DNA of 64,000 bases from Campylobacter anatolicus (GCF_018145655.1 NZ_JAGSSY010000004.1:1-64000); one strand, 5' to 3'. Numbered from the stretch's first letter, positions 19,586 through 28,417 are shown. The notes: generated from the sequence alone by a model not told the origin. Made by a program: numbers and translations.

Positions 19586-20005
19586 TTGTCAAGACAAAAA
19601 GCAGTCATAGCACCGATATACTCGCGTTTTAAAGCCTTTATTATTGATATGTTTGTCATCTTTATGCCTATTTTATACATTGTGACTTATGTGGTTTTAG
19701 GCAGTAAAGAAGAGTTTCAACATAATCAAGGTGCGATCCTTATTTGCAATGTACTTTTTGGACTTATTTTGTCGCTATTTTTTACGCTTTTAGCTCAAAG
19801 CCCTGGGTATAAAGCACAGAAAATTTATCTAGTTAACTTAAAAACGGGGCGTAAAGTTGGCTTTTTTATGGCAGTTTTACGCTATATCTGCTTTGTTTTA
19901 GCTGGTTTTAGCACAATTGGTATAGTTTTGTGTTTCTTTCGCAAGGATAAGCTAAATCTGCACGACATACTCACACAAACTGCTGCTGTGAGTAGAAAAA
20001 TATAA
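19586..20005 (+). CDS. RDD family membrane protein
   Basis: 139 residues from a TTG start with AAAGGTAAA upstream. RFKAFIIDMFVIFMPILY gives the Arg-Asp pattern that names the family, plus three further hydrophobic segments, with the second Asp motif in LHDILTQT near the end. RDD proteins are poorly understood; some act in ion homeostasis or transport. Ends in a bidirectional terminator shared with the TRAP operon. Confidence 0.85.
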   Translation: MSRQKAVIAPIYSRFKAFIIDMFVIFMPILYIVTYVVLGSKEEFQHNQGAILICNVLFGLILSLFFTLLAQSPGYKAQKIYLVNLKTGRKVGFFMAVLRYICFVLAGFSTIGIVLCFFRKDKLNLHDILTQTAAVSRKI

Positions 20006-20035
20006 AAAATTTACCCCATTTTGGGGTAAATTTTT
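20005..20035. terminator. Bidirectional terminator
   Basis: 14-bp stem 20005-20018 with 20022-20035 around a TTT loop; A-tract on the left and T-tract on the right, so it reads as a terminator on both strands. It overlaps the stop of the TRAP permease gene by two bases. Confidence 0.85.
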
Positions 20036-21317
20036 AGTTTCCATACATCAAATTCGGAAGCCAAAGTGAGATTTGTGGGATATATGTTATTAATATAAGT
20101 CCGATAAATAGTGTCAATGTCCAAGGCAAACAAGCTACAATGACATCTTTTAAATTCATACCGGTTAGACCACTTGCGACAAACAAATTCAGTCCAACAG
20201 GTGGCGTTATCATACCGATCTCCATATTGACAATCATTAATATACCAAAGTGGATCGGATCTACACCAAGTGTTATGGCGATAGGCAAAAGCAAAGGTGT
20301 CATAATCATAACAACACTTGATGGCTCCATAAACTGCCCCATTATAAAAAGCATAATATTGACGATAATAAGAAATCCTATCTTGCCGATATTTGCATTA
20401 AGCATGGCTTCGGATATAATCTGTGGTATTTGCTCACTAGTAAGCAAATATGCAAAGACTACAGCATTTGTAATAATGAAAAATATCATCGCCGTCGTGA
20501 GTGCCGAGTCAAGGCAGATATTCCAAAGATCTTTTACCTTTATATCTCTATAGACTAAAAGAGAGATTACAAGTGCATAGATCGCACTAGCTCCGGCAGC
20601 CTCTGTTGGAGTAAAAATTCCACCATAAATTCCGCCTACAACCACCACTATGATAAGCAGGGCCCAAAATGCCTTACCAAATTTTTTAACGCGTTCTTTA
20701 AAACTCTCTGGCTTTCCAGCCTTAAAGCCGATCCTTTTTGCTCCCAAATATGTCTGAAGCAATAACATAGCTCCTAGCATAAGCCCTGGGACAACACCTG
20801 CCATAAAGAGCTTACCAATGCTTACTTCAGCCGTTACACCATAAACAATAAGAACAACTGAAGGAGGTATGAGAATTCCCAAAGATCCAGCAGTAGTTAT
20901 GCCACCAACCGCATAAGTAGCTGGATATCCAGCCTCTTTGATAGCCACAAACATTATCGAGCCTATCGCTACAACAGTCGCTGGCGAACTACCAGAAACT
21001 GCCGCAAAAATAACACAAGCAAATATCGCACTCATCGGCAAACCGCCGGGCAAATGCCCTACTATCGACTTAGCGAAGTCGATTATACGTCTAGCCGAAC
21101 CACCCTTGCTAAGCAAATTCCCGGCCAACACAAACATCGGTATCGCCATAAGTGAAAATTTATTAATGCCATCAAATATTAGTTGCGGTATTGTCGCCAC
21201 ATCAAGATCAGTAAAAAGCAACATAGTTAAAACCGTGCTAGCACCAAGCGAGATGGCAACCGGAACGCCAACAAGTATCAACGCAAAAAGAGATATAAAT
21301 AAAAATGCTATAGTCAT
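20034..21317 (-). CDS. dctM: TRAP transporter large permease (DctM type)
   Basis: About 427 residues, 12-13 membrane helices; the large subunit of a sodium-driven TRAP importer. Typical motifs: VPVAISLGASTV, IPMFVLAGNLLSKGG, GSSPATVVAIGSIM, LGILIPPSVVLIVYG, FTPTEAAGASAIYAL, ITPPVGLNLFVASGL. I choose ATG 21315-21317 (MTIAFLF) because AAAGGATTGA is upstream and it lies one base after the DctQ stop; the frame is open further back. Substrate unknown: C4-dicarboxylates, keto acids or sugar acids are possible. Confidence 0.95.
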   Translation of the reverse strand: MTIAFLFISLFALILVGVPVAISLGASTVLTMLLFTDLDVATIPQLIFDGINKFSLMAIPMFVLAGNLLSKGGSARRIIDFAKSIVGHLPGGLPMSAIFACVIFAAVSGSSPATVVAIGSIMFVAIKEAGYPATYAVGGITTAGSLGILIPPSVVLIVYGVTAEVSIGKLFMAGVVPGLMLGAMLLLQTYLGAKRIGFKAGKPESFKERVKKFGKAFWALLIIVVVVGGIYGGIFTPTEAAGASAIYALVISLLVYRDIKVKDLWNICLDSALTTAMIFFIITNAVVFAYLLTSEQIPQIISEAMLNANIGKIGFLIIVNIMLFIMGQFMEPSSVVMIMTPLLLPIAITLGVDPIHFGILMIVNMEIGMITPPVGLNLFVASGLTGMNLKDVIVACLPWTLTLFIGLILITYIPQISLWLPNLMYGN

Positions 21318-21318
21318 T

Positions 21319-21867
21319 TCAATCCTTTGATGCAGATACGGCATCGTGAACTAGCTCGGCTTCTGCGTTTTTAATAACTTGATCGGCTGGGGTATTTGCC
21401 ACTTCGATGATCTTTTGACCAGCTCTATAGCTCGCACCTAAAAATGCAATAGGTAAAACGAGCATCGGTATCCACTGCGGAATACTTAAATCAACACTCA
21501 TAAAATCCATCTCATTTAAAATTTGAAGATATTGGATGCTATAAACCACGATAAATAGCAAAAATACCATAGTCAAAATGTGTGAAAACACGACATAAAT
21601 TTTTGCTAGTTGTGGTGGGAATTTCTCTATAAGTATCGTAACGCTTATATGTATGCCTTTTTTAAAGCCATAAGCTGCACCAAAAAATGCCGACCAAATA
21701 AAAAGGTAATTTGTCATCTCTCCAGCCCAAGCAAAACCGCTATTAAAAACATAACGCATCACGACATTTACAAAGGTTAGCAGCGTTCCAGCTGCTATAC
21801 CTACAACGGCGATAGTTTTATTGATGCTAGTAACACCAACGTCTAATGTATGAAAAAATTTATACAT
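21319..21867 (-). CDS. dctQ: TRAP transporter small permease (DctQ type)
   Basis: 182 residues with four membrane helices and the conserved VVMRYVFNSGFAWAGEMTNYLFIWSAFFGAAYGFKK-type core. Forms the membrane complex with DctM. Starts 15 bases after the DctP stop. Confidence 0.93.
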   Translation of the reverse strand: MYKFFHTLDVGVTSINKTIAVVGIAAGTLLTFVNVVMRYVFNSGFAWAGEMTNYLFIWSAFFGAAYGFKKGIHISVTILIEKFPPQLAKIYVVFSHILTMVFLLFIVVYSIQYLQILNEMDFMSVDLSIPQWIPMLVLPIAFLGASYRAGQKIIEVANTPADQVIKNAEAELVHDAVSASKD

Positions 21868-21882
21868 ATTACGCCTATTTTA

Positions 21883-22878
21883 TCACTTCGCGTTGATAGT
21901 TTTTTCTATCAGATCTTTACCGATAACATCATAAAATTTAGGATAGATTGCCTTCATAGTATCAGACCATTGAGCTCTTTTTGCATCATCAAGCTCATAT
22001 ATCTCAAGCTTTTTAGTATCATTTGCATAATTTTTCAAAAGCTCGATGATATGCTTATCCTCTTTTGCTGTCTCAGCTCTTTCGTATTCTGTTGCCTCAC
22101 TTAAAGCCTGAGTAAATTTAGTCTTTAAATCATCTGGCAAACTCTTCCAGAACTTATCACTCACCACAACTAAATAGCCCAAATATCCGTGATTTGAAAG
22201 TGTAAGCGAGCTTTGAACTTCATGGAATTTAGTGTTATAAAAATTTGAAAGCGGATTTTCAGTAGCATCTACAACACCTTGTTGAAGTGCTGAATAGACC
22301 TCAGAAAATGGTAAAATTTGCGGATTGCCACCAATCGCTTTAGTCTGCTCTTCAAGCACTTTTGAGCTTTGGATTCTAAACTTTTGTCCCTTTGCATCTT
22401 CAGGAACTATGATCGGCTTTTTGCTTGAGCTAAAATGTTTAAATCCTGCATCCCAATAATCAAGTGCAACAAAGCCTTTTTTTGTTATCAAATCTTTAAG
22501 CGTCTTGCCTACCTCGCCATCTTGGACTCTGTGTAGGTGGTCATCATTTTTAAAGATAAACGGTAGATCAAATAGCTGAAACTGAGGAACAATAGGTGTA
22601 AATTTAGAAAAACTTGGAGCCGCCATTTGAATGTTATTTAGCTTTAAACCACCAAAAACACGATCATCATCAACTAATTGAGCTGATGGGAAAACTTGCA
22701 CCTTTATTGCACCATCGCTTAGTTCTTCAACGCGTTTAGCAAAGAAGTCTGCTGCTTTGCCCTTTGGTGCAGATGCTGCAACAACGTGAGCAAATTTGAC
22801 AGTATAAACTTTATTTGCACCAAATGCACTAATGGCAACAGCACAACTTAATAATGTAGATATTAAAACCTTTTTCAT
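21883..22878 (-). CDS. dctP: TRAP transporter substrate-binding protein (DctP type)
   Basis: 331 residues with signal peptide (MKKVLISTLLSCAVAISAFG). FAHVVAASAPKGKAADFFAKRVEELSDG, the central KFRIQSSKVLEEQTKAIGGNP (conserved Arg that salt-bridges the substrate carboxylate) and LQQGVVDATENPLSNF are DctP-family. First gene of the dctPQM operon. AAAGGAGAAAAG precedes the ATG. A TATAAT on the minus strand at 22918-22923 is a likely -10. Confidence 0.94.
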   Translation of the reverse strand: MKKVLISTLLSCAVAISAFGANKVYTVKFAHVVAASAPKGKAADFFAKRVEELSDGAIKVQVFPSAQLVDDDRVFGGLKLNNIQMAAPSFSKFTPIVPQFQLFDLPFIFKNDDHLHRVQDGEVGKTLKDLITKKGFVALDYWDAGFKHFSSSKKPIIVPEDAKGQKFRIQSSKVLEEQTKAIGGNPQILPFSEVYSALQQGVVDATENPLSNFYNTKFHEVQSSLTLSNHGYLGYLVVVSDKFWKSLPDDLKTKFTQALSEATEYERAETAKEDKHIIELLKNYANDTKKLEIYELDDAKRAQWSDTMKAIYPKFYDVIGKDLIEKTINAK

Positions 22879-22980
22879 CTTTTCTCCTTTCGAGATTTAT
22901 TCTTGTTTTCAGGATTCATTATAAAAATTTTTAGTTATCTTGTATAGATTTTGTTACTATTTGAAACATATAAATTTTAA

Positions 22981-23023
22981 AAAATGTGTAAAAAAGTAAC
23001 ATTAATATTTTTTTACACATTTT
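22981..23023. repeat. 16-bp inverted repeat between dctP and sodB
   Basis: AAAATGTGTAAAAAAG (22981-22996) pairs with the sequence at 23008-23023 (TTTTTTTACACATTTT, last pair G-T) across an 11-base loop. It lies between two divergent genes, so it is not an end-of-gene terminator; an operator is more likely. Confidence 0.55.
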
Positions 23024-23068
23024 AAAGGATAAAAATACTCAATTAATAATTTAGTTAAAATTATATAG

Positions 23069-23074
23069 TATAAT
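23069..23074 (+). promoter_or_regulatory. -10 box of sodB
   Basis: TATAAT 32 bases upstream of the sodB ATG. Confidence 0.5.
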
Positions 23075-23106
23075 GTCAGCATAATAAATTTAAAAAGGAG
23101 TAAATA

Positions 23107-23757
23107 ATGTTTAAACTAAGAGAACTTCCATTTGATTCAAAGTCAAATGCAGTAGTAAGTGAACAGACCTGTAACTATCACTATGGGAAGCATCATGCAA
23201 CATATGTAAATAACCTAAATAATCTAGTCTCTGGCACTAAATTTGAAAATGCTGGACTTTACGAGCTTTTAGTCGGTAGCGAAGGTGGACTATACAACAA
23301 CGCTGCACAGGTTTATAATCACGACTTTTATTGGGATTGTATCGCTAAGAAAAGCGAAGCAAGTGCCGAGCTAAACGCTGCACTACAAGCAAATTTCACA
23401 AATTTTAAAGACGAGTTTATCAAAGCTGCGACTACGTTATTTGGCTCAGGCTGGTGCTGGTTAGTTTTTGATCCAGATAGTAAAAAGCTAGAGATCGTGC
23501 AAACCTCAAATGCCGTTACGCCAGTAACAAATGGCAAAGTGCCACTTTTGGTCGTTGATGTTTGGGAACATGCATACTATATCGATAACTTCAATGCACG
23601 TCCAAAATACCTTGAGATATTTTACGAAAATATAAATTGGGAATTCGTAAGCTCCGCTTATGAGTGGGCATTAAAAGAGGGGCTTGGCTCGGTAAAATTT
23701 TATATAAATGATCTGCACAAAGATAGTAAATGCTCTTTGAGTTGCGGCTGTCATTAA
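23107..23757 (+). CDS. sodB: Iron-type superoxide dismutase
   Basis: 216 residues; converts superoxide to oxygen and peroxide in the cytoplasm. Metal ligands: His in YHYGKHHATYV, His in YNHDFYWDC, and Asp/His in VVDVWEHAYYIDNFNARPKYL. The FGSGWCWLV motif is standard. The C-terminus runs about ten residues past the usual end with a Cys-rich tail (CSLSCGCH). AAAAAGGAG precedes the ATG; it has its own promoter and terminator. Confidence 0.95.
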   Translation: MFKLRELPFDSKSNAVVSEQTCNYHYGKHHATYVNNLNNLVSGTKFENAGLYELLVGSEGGLYNNAAQVYNHDFYWDCIAKKSEASAELNAALQANFTNFKDEFIKAATTLFGSGWCWLVFDPDSKKLEIVQTSNAVTPVTNGKVPLLVVDVWEHAYYIDNFNARPKYLEIFYENINWEFVSSAYEWALKEGLGSVKFYINDLHKDSKCSLSCGCH

Positions 23758-23783
23758 AATTTAATTACTAAATTTAAACTCTC

Positions 23784-23830
23784 ATCGCCTTACGTAACCT
23801 TTCATGTAAGGCGATCTCTATAATTTTTTA
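23784..23830 (+). terminator. Hairpin after sodB
   Basis: ATCGCCTTAC (23784-23793) pairs with GTAAGGCGAT (23806-23815), with a T-rich stretch downstream (ATTTTTTAA). Confidence 0.65.
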
Positions 23831-23937
23831 AATTTTATAGATAAATTTGAGTTTATTTTATATTAAATCTTAAATTTTCCCGAATATTTACTTTTAAAAG
23901 ATAAAATTTCAACTATTTTAAAATAAAAGGATTAAAT

Positions 23938-24285
23938 ATGAAAAAAATTTTAGCTTCGTCTTTAGTAGCATTAGCATTTTTAAGCGGTTGTGCGACATCA
24001 AGCACTAATACGCAAACAGCAACAATAGCACAAGAGACATATGTTATTCACTTTAGTGGCACTGGAAATCATGAAAAATATAAAGCAGTTTTAAGCTCAA
24101 ATGATAACTTTGAAACAGCAAAATTTAATGACTCAATGGGCTATAAATTTGATATGAAGCGTGCAGTTGCTGCAAGTGGTATAAGAATGGTGAGCGATAA
24201 AGGCGTCGAGATACATTTTGCAAAAGGCGAAGGCGTGCTAAACTTCGGACACGGCGATATGTCACTAGTCTATCAAGATAAATAA
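23938..24285 (+). CDS. Small lipoprotein, MliC-like (possible lysozyme inhibitor)
   Basis: 115 residues. Lipobox LSGC at residues 16-19 after MKKILASSLVALAF predicts a lipoprotein. The C-terminal part AASGIRMVSDKGVEIHFAKGEGVLNF resembles the SGxRY...FxxKGxxAxL pattern of MliC/PliC c-type lysozyme inhibitors, but the usual Cys pair and Tyr are absent, so this is tentative. AAAAGGATTAAAT precedes the ATG. Monocistronic, ending in a good hairpin. Confidence 0.6.
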   Translation: MKKILASSLVALAFLSGCATSSTNTQTATIAQETYVIHFSGTGNHEKYKAVLSSNDNFETAKFNDSMGYKFDMKRAVAASGIRMVSDKGVEIHFAKGEGVLNFGHGDMSLVYQDK

Positions 24286-24298
24286 CTGTTACTCAAAA

Positions 24299-24336
24299 TG
24301 GCTGGATCTAAAGCATTAGAACCAGCCAAATTTTAT
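24299..24336 (+). terminator. Terminator after the small lipoprotein gene
   Basis: TGGCTGG-A-TCTAA / TTAGA-A-CCAGCCA stem (24299-24328, loop AGCA), followed by AATTTTATTTT. Located 13 bases after the stop. Confidence 0.8.
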
Positions 24337-25496
24337 TTTGCTAATTTATATAAATTTATACCATTTTTTAGCCTTTTTAATCCTTCAAGTAGTCTTGATC
24401 TTTGTGTTGCAATATTCATACGCACAAAGGCACGATCGCTTCGGTAGATGTTGCCATCATTTAGCCAAAGACCAGTCTTCTCACGCAAAAATTTTGTAAA
24501 TTGTGTCGCATCATCACAAAATGCTGAGCAGTCAAGCCATAAAAGATATGTTGCTTCACATCGCACTAAATGCACAGGCAAACTCTCATCTTTTATAAAT
24601 TTATCAACGATACGTTTGTTTTCACTAACATACGCATTCATCTCATCAAGCCACGCACTACCTTTAGTGAATGCAGTAACTGCCGCCACGATCGCAAATG
24701 AGTTTGGCTCACCTATATCATCAGCATATACCGCTTGTTGGATCTGACGTCTTAATGTATCGTTTGGTGCGATTATGGCCGAGCTTTGAAGTCCAGCAAT
24801 GTTAAATGCCTTTGTCGGCGAGATACAAGTGAGGCTATTTTGTGCGAATTCATCGCAAATGCCAGCAAACGGCGTGTAATGCCTACAAGGATCTGTGATA
24901 TCACAATGAATTTCGTCTGAAACCACTAAAACATTATGCTTTAAGCAAAGCTCACCTATACGCTTTAGCTCATCTTTACTCCAAATTTTACCGATAGGAT
25001 TGTGAGGATTGCAAAGTATCATCATCTTTGTGAGTGGATCTGATAGTTTTTGCTCAAGGTTATTAAAATCAATGCTATAGGCGTCACCATCGTAAAGTAG
25101 CTCATTTTGCACGATCTGCCTATCGTTATTTGTAATAGCACGATAAAAGACATGATAAACTGGGCTTTGGACTAAAATTTTATCACCAACTTTACTAAAT
25201 TTACGTATCGCACTTGATATAGCTGGTATCACACCAGTACAAAACACCGCCCACTCTGTCTTAAACTTGACATTATGACGAGTCTGCCACCAAATACTAA
25301 TCGCCTCTGCCCACTCATCTGGTATATGCGAGTAGCCAAATGTTCCTTTGTCTAACCGCTCTTTTAGTGTATCTAATATTTCGGGTGCAGCCTTAAAATC
25401 CATATCTGCCACCCACATAGGTAGCTCATCTTTTTGAGTATTCCATTTGGACGAAAATGTCCCGGCTCTATCAACTATCTCATCAAAGTTATACAT
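24333..25496 (-). CDS. patB: PatB/MalY-type C-S lyase (cystathionine beta-lyase)
   Basis: 387 residues, PLP fold type I. MWVADMDFKAAPEILDTLKERL is the signature N-terminus of the MalY/PatB class; CNPHNPIGKIWSKDEL, VSDEIHCDI and SPTKAFNIAGLQSSA (PLP lysine) follow, with the carboxylate-binding Arg in FVRMNIA. Cleaves cystathionine or cysteine to homocysteine or sulfide, pyruvate and ammonia. ATG start, no obvious operon partner; it converges on the small lipoprotein gene. Confidence 0.9.
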   Translation of the reverse strand: MYNFDEIVDRAGTFSSKWNTQKDELPMWVADMDFKAAPEILDTLKERLDKGTFGYSHIPDEWAEAISIWWQTRHNVKFKTEWAVFCTGVIPAISSAIRKFSKVGDKILVQSPVYHVFYRAITNNDRQIVQNELLYDGDAYSIDFNNLEQKLSDPLTKMMILCNPHNPIGKIWSKDELKRIGELCLKHNVLVVSDEIHCDITDPCRHYTPFAGICDEFAQNSLTCISPTKAFNIAGLQSSAIIAPNDTLRRQIQQAVYADDIGEPNSFAIVAAVTAFTKGSAWLDEMNAYVSENKRIVDKFIKDESLPVHLVRCEATYLLWLDCSAFCDDATQFTKFLREKTGLWLNDGNIYRSDRAFVRMNIATQRSRLLEGLKRLKNGINLYKLAK

Positions 25497-25612
25497 AGCT
25501 AGTCCTTTTAAATTTAGATACTATAATTTTACTTTAGATTTTTTATTTAAGGCTTAAGAATTTAAAAGCGGATCATATAAATTTATTGATTTAAGTTAGA
25601 AAAATTATAAAG

Positions 25613-25702
25613 TGGCCGGGAGATAGGGATTCGAACCCCAGGAGGCTTTCACACCTCAACGGTTTTCAAGACCGCCGCTTTCGACCGCTCAGCCATCTCC
25701 CG
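25613..25702 (-). tRNA. tRNA-Ser(UGA)
   Basis: 90 bases including encoded CCA. Acceptor CGGGAGA/TCTCCCG, long variable arm, anticodon loop CTTGAAA giving UGA. First in coordinate order of a minus-strand tRNA cluster. Confidence 0.95.
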
Positions 25703-25749
25703 AAATGAGTTTTGAGATTATAGCAAAATTTGCTTAAAATTTACTATAA

Positions 25750-25908
25750 TTACTCAGTTTTCTCTTTGACGTAACTTGCTCCGTCATTGACTTTTTCTTT
25801 TGTCCATTGCGTAGCATTGTGTGTATCCTCTTTGATACCATGCCACGTATTCGAACAACCTAATAACATAAATAAAACTGCACATAAAGCCAAAAGTATA
25901 TTTCGCAT
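25750..25908 (-). CDS. Entericidin-like small lipoprotein
   Basis: 52 residues starting MRNILLALCAVLFMLLGCSN, with the lipobox LLGC at residues 15-18. The short mature chain (NTWHGIKEDTHNATQWTKEK...) follows the entericidin A/B pattern. Entericidins are tiny membrane lipoproteins of uncertain role, linked to stationary-phase lysis in E. coli. AGGATAGAG precedes the ATG. It is wedged between tRNA-Cys and tRNA-Ser on the same strand, so it may be made from the tRNA read-through transcript. Confidence 0.75.
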   Translation of the reverse strand: MRNILLALCAVLFMLLGCSNTWHGIKEDTHNATQWTKEKVNDGASYVKEKTE

Positions 25909-25924
25909 CTCTATCCTTTATATA

Positions 25925-25998
25925 TGGAGGCGACACCCGGATTCGAACCGGGGGTAAAAGCTTTGCAGGCTTCTGCCTTACCACTTGGCCATGTCGCC
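25925..25998 (-). tRNA. tRNA-Cys(GCA)
   Basis: Acceptor GGCGACA/TGTCGCC with encoded CCA; anticodon loop CTGCAAA giving GCA. Confidence 0.95.
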
Positions 25999-26006
25999 AG
26001 TTTCAG

Positions 26007-26094
26007 TGGTGCCCGAGACCGGACTTGAACCGGTACGGTAAAAACTACCGAGGGATTTTAAGTCCCTTGCGTCTACCATTCCGCCACTCGGGCA
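26007..26094 (-). tRNA. tRNA-Leu(UAA)
   Basis: Acceptor GCCCGAG/CTCGGGC, long variable arm, encoded CCA; anticodon loop CTTAAAA giving UAA. Confidence 0.95.
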
Positions 26095-26104
26095 ATCATT
26101 AAAA

Positions 26105-26179
26105 TGGAGCGGGAAACGAGATTCGAACTCGCGACCCCAACCTTGGCAAGGTTGTGCTCTACCCCTGAGCTATTCCCGC
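26105..26179 (-). tRNA. tRNA-Gly(GCC)
   Basis: Acceptor GCGGGAA/TTCCCGC with encoded CCA; anticodon loop TTGCCAA giving GCC. First gene transcribed in the Gly-Leu-Cys-Ser cluster. Confidence 0.95.
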
Positions 26180-26298
26180 AATTTATATTTAAAAAATGCA
26201 ATGTTACCCAAATTTTGCTTAAAAATTTATTTTTTCATATCAAATTTGTAAAATTCAAAATTTTATAAGTCTTTAAAGTGTAAAATAATCGAACTTTT

Positions 26299-26374
<76 letters not shown>

Positions 26375-26561
26375 TTTTTATGTTTTAGTTTGTTTTATCT
26401 TGCTTCAAATTGTTTTAATAAACTCCTCAAAAATCAAGCTTTAAAATGTTTTTTCATTTTATTTTATTTTAAGTTATTTCAAATAAATTTATATGGTTTT
26501 AAGGATTTTTAACGGACAATTATACGGACTAAATAAATTTTTAGAAAATGAGGTCTGTTAA
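26375..26561. other. AT-rich gap downstream of tRNA-Ala with ACGGAC repeats
   Basis: No gene. Contains AACGGACAATTATACGGAC at about 26512-26530, i.e. two direct copies of ACGGAC just upstream of the integrase remnant. The same ACGGACAATTA string occurs, inverted, upstream of the other integrase remnant near 36760. Confidence 0.5.
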
Positions 26562-26663
26562 ATGCCACGCATTAATCCGCCACTTACTGACACAGCGATG
26601 CGAGCGTTAAAACCAAAATATAAAGTGTATAAAAATCAAATAGCTAAAATCAATTTATCATAA
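26562..26663 (+). pseudogene. Tyrosine-integrase N-terminal remnant at tRNA-Ala
   Basis: 33 codons from ATG to TAA. The first ~24 residues, MPRINPPLTDTAMRALKPK..., match the start of P4-type integrases with an N-terminal DUF4102 arm-binding domain (LTDTAIRxAKPKxKxYKL). After KVYK the similarity stops and the frame ends at tandem TAA codons. The rest of the integrase is missing. It sits ~190 bases downstream of tRNA-Ala in the same orientation, the normal place for a tRNA-targeting integrase. Confidence 0.65.
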
Positions 26664-26681
26664 TAAGCAAAGTGAAAATCA

Positions 26682-27824
26682 ATGGAAAATATATTTTTAG
26701 AATCATACGACGTATTCAAAGCTTGTACCAACTACAGTGGTCTTAAAATTTACAGTGATTTTCTAGAAAATAATAAGCGTTACTCTGTAACTCGTTGCTA
26801 CTACGTCATAGTAGTAGATAATGTATTTCTAACCTATGCACATCTTATGCTTTATGAAGAGTGTTTGTATCTACTCTCGACACAAAATAAACTCAAAAAT
26901 GGCAACTTCACACTCACGATCAAAAAAGCAGAGCTTGCTAAAAAATTTAAAACTGATATATCAAAAAGTGCCACCGAAGCGTTAAAGCGACTAAATGAGT
27001 TAAAAGATGTTAAAATTTCAATCCTAGTAAAAGATAAAATCGATAAACAAATGAGTATCATCGATGCTATAAACGTCGCTAATGCTGAAAAATATAGCGA
27101 TATACCAGAAGATATCAGTATAATGTTAAATAAAGAATTCCTTTCGCTTTATCGATGCAACTACATCGATAAAATCGAGTATCTAAACAACTTTGACTTA
27201 GAACAAGGTAGCTTTATACGGTATTTTATTCAGCACGGATTAGATGGTGGTGTAAAAAGCTCAGCCATACTTGATAAGATGAATATCGGATATCTGCCGT
27301 TTTCAAGAAAACGTAAATTCGAGCAAGAGATCGCGACTATAAAATTTTATAATAAAAATGAAAAATATCAAGTTAAAGACGGCTTTGTGGTACTAGAACG
27401 CGACGAATTTAATGTTATCGATAATCAAAATGCAAGTATAGCTTTTTTCAAGGCAATTTATAAAAATGTTATGACAAATTTTAATAAAAACATTATCTTA
27501 AGAAGCGAAGATTTAAGCGATTATTATGCTAGATTTGGTAATTTTACTAATGCAAATTCGCTCTTTCGACTCATCACAAATATCGACTTAATGCTTAATC
27601 AAAGCACACAAAACAGTAGCGATGATATAGCATATTTCTCGCGTTTTATAAAAAGTGTAGTCTGTAAAAAAGATAAAAATGAGCTAATCATACATCTTGA
27701 ACTAACTCAAAAAGGATTAGAATACATCCTAACGCGTCGTGCAAATATGGACTTATGGGATATAGAGTCTTTGGACTACGGACTAACCGAGTATCCTGCA
27801 ATTTTGTGTAATATCAAAAACTAA
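26682..27824 (+). CDS. Orphan accessory protein, possibly replication-initiator-like
   Basis: 380 residues, charged and Asn/Lys-rich, no signal or membrane segment. The N-terminal ~130 residues contain a helical segment (LLSTQNKLKNGNFTLTIKKAELAKKFKTDISKSATEALKRLNEL) that could be a winged-helix DNA-binding region, and the layout loosely recalls Rep/WH initiators of plasmids and islands, but I do not recognise a family. It follows the integrase remnant by 18 bases and overlaps the convergent next gene by 4 bases. Probably island cargo. Confidence 0.6.
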   Translation: MENIFLESYDVFKACTNYSGLKIYSDFLENNKRYSVTRCYYVIVVDNVFLTYAHLMLYEECLYLLSTQNKLKNGNFTLTIKKAELAKKFKTDISKSATEALKRLNELKDVKISILVKDKIDKQMSIIDAINVANAEKYSDIPEDISIMLNKEFLSLYRCNYIDKIEYLNNFDLEQGSFIRYFIQHGLDGGVKSSAILDKMNIGYLPFSRKRKFEQEIATIKFYNKNEKYQVKDGFVVLERDEFNVIDNQNASIAFFKAIYKNVMTNFNKNIILRSEDLSDYYARFGNFTNANSLFRLITNIDLMLNQSTQNSSDDIAYFSRFIKSVVCKKDKNELIIHLELTQKGLEYILTRRANMDLWDIESLDYGLTEYPAILCNIKN

Positions 27825-28417
27825 TCAAGCGATTTCATACACGAGATAATATCTTTAAATTTGCCATCTTTTTCGCATTGTAAAAGTCGCTCGTTTATCT
27901 TTATCATCTCGTAAGTGTAGTTTGAGTTTAAAATTTCTTGCATAAATTTGTTCGTGTCGCTTTTAGCAACGATGGGATACATATTTTTCCACTCATCAGT
28001 TATCCACCATCCGCATTTAGAGATACAGTCAAAATCGCTTAAAATCTCACCTTTTAACCACATCGCCACATCATCGACTTTTGTAATGTCGTTAGAGACA
28101 AAGTCAAGACATTTACCATCTTTTAAATTTATAAACAGTCTATATCCAAATGAACCGATATCGCCTTCATTGCATATACGAAACTGAAAAGTCGAATCGC
28201 TAAATTTAGTATGTGAGATACAAGTTTGGTGTTTAAAAAGAAAATTTGGAAAGGAGTTAAACCGCTTATCATCGCTTATAAATTCCCATTCACAGCTTGG
28301 ATTCTTTTGCAAAAATTTAACTATTGCAAGTGTAATAAACTCTTTTTGGCACTCATATTCATAAGAGAAAAAGTCGAATTTTTCAGCGTTTTTATCTTGT
28401 ATATATTTAAATTTCAT
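27821..28417 (-). CDS. Hypothetical protein in the tRNA-Ala accessory region
   Basis: 198 residues, soluble, rich in Phe, Lys and Cys (seven Cys). No motif that I recognise. ATG start with only a weak Shine-Dalgarno. Converges on the orphan gene with a 4-base overlap. It has a normal amino-acid composition without internal stops, so it is probably a real gene, but function is unknown. Confidence 0.55.
   Translation of the reverse strand: MKFKYIQDKNAEKFDFFSYEYECQKEFITLAIVKFLQKNPSCEWEFISDDKRFNSFPNFLFKHQTCISHTKFSDSTFQFRICNEGDIGSFGYRLFINLKDGKCLDFVSNDITKVDDVAMWLKGEILSDFDCISKCGWWITDEWKNMYPIVAKSDTNKFMQEILNSNYTYEMIKINERLLQCEKDGKFKDIISCMKSLD

Noticed and set aside
25784-25984. 66-codon minus-strand frame across tRNA-Cys
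   Set aside because: Overlaps the tRNA and the entericidin-like gene in another frame.
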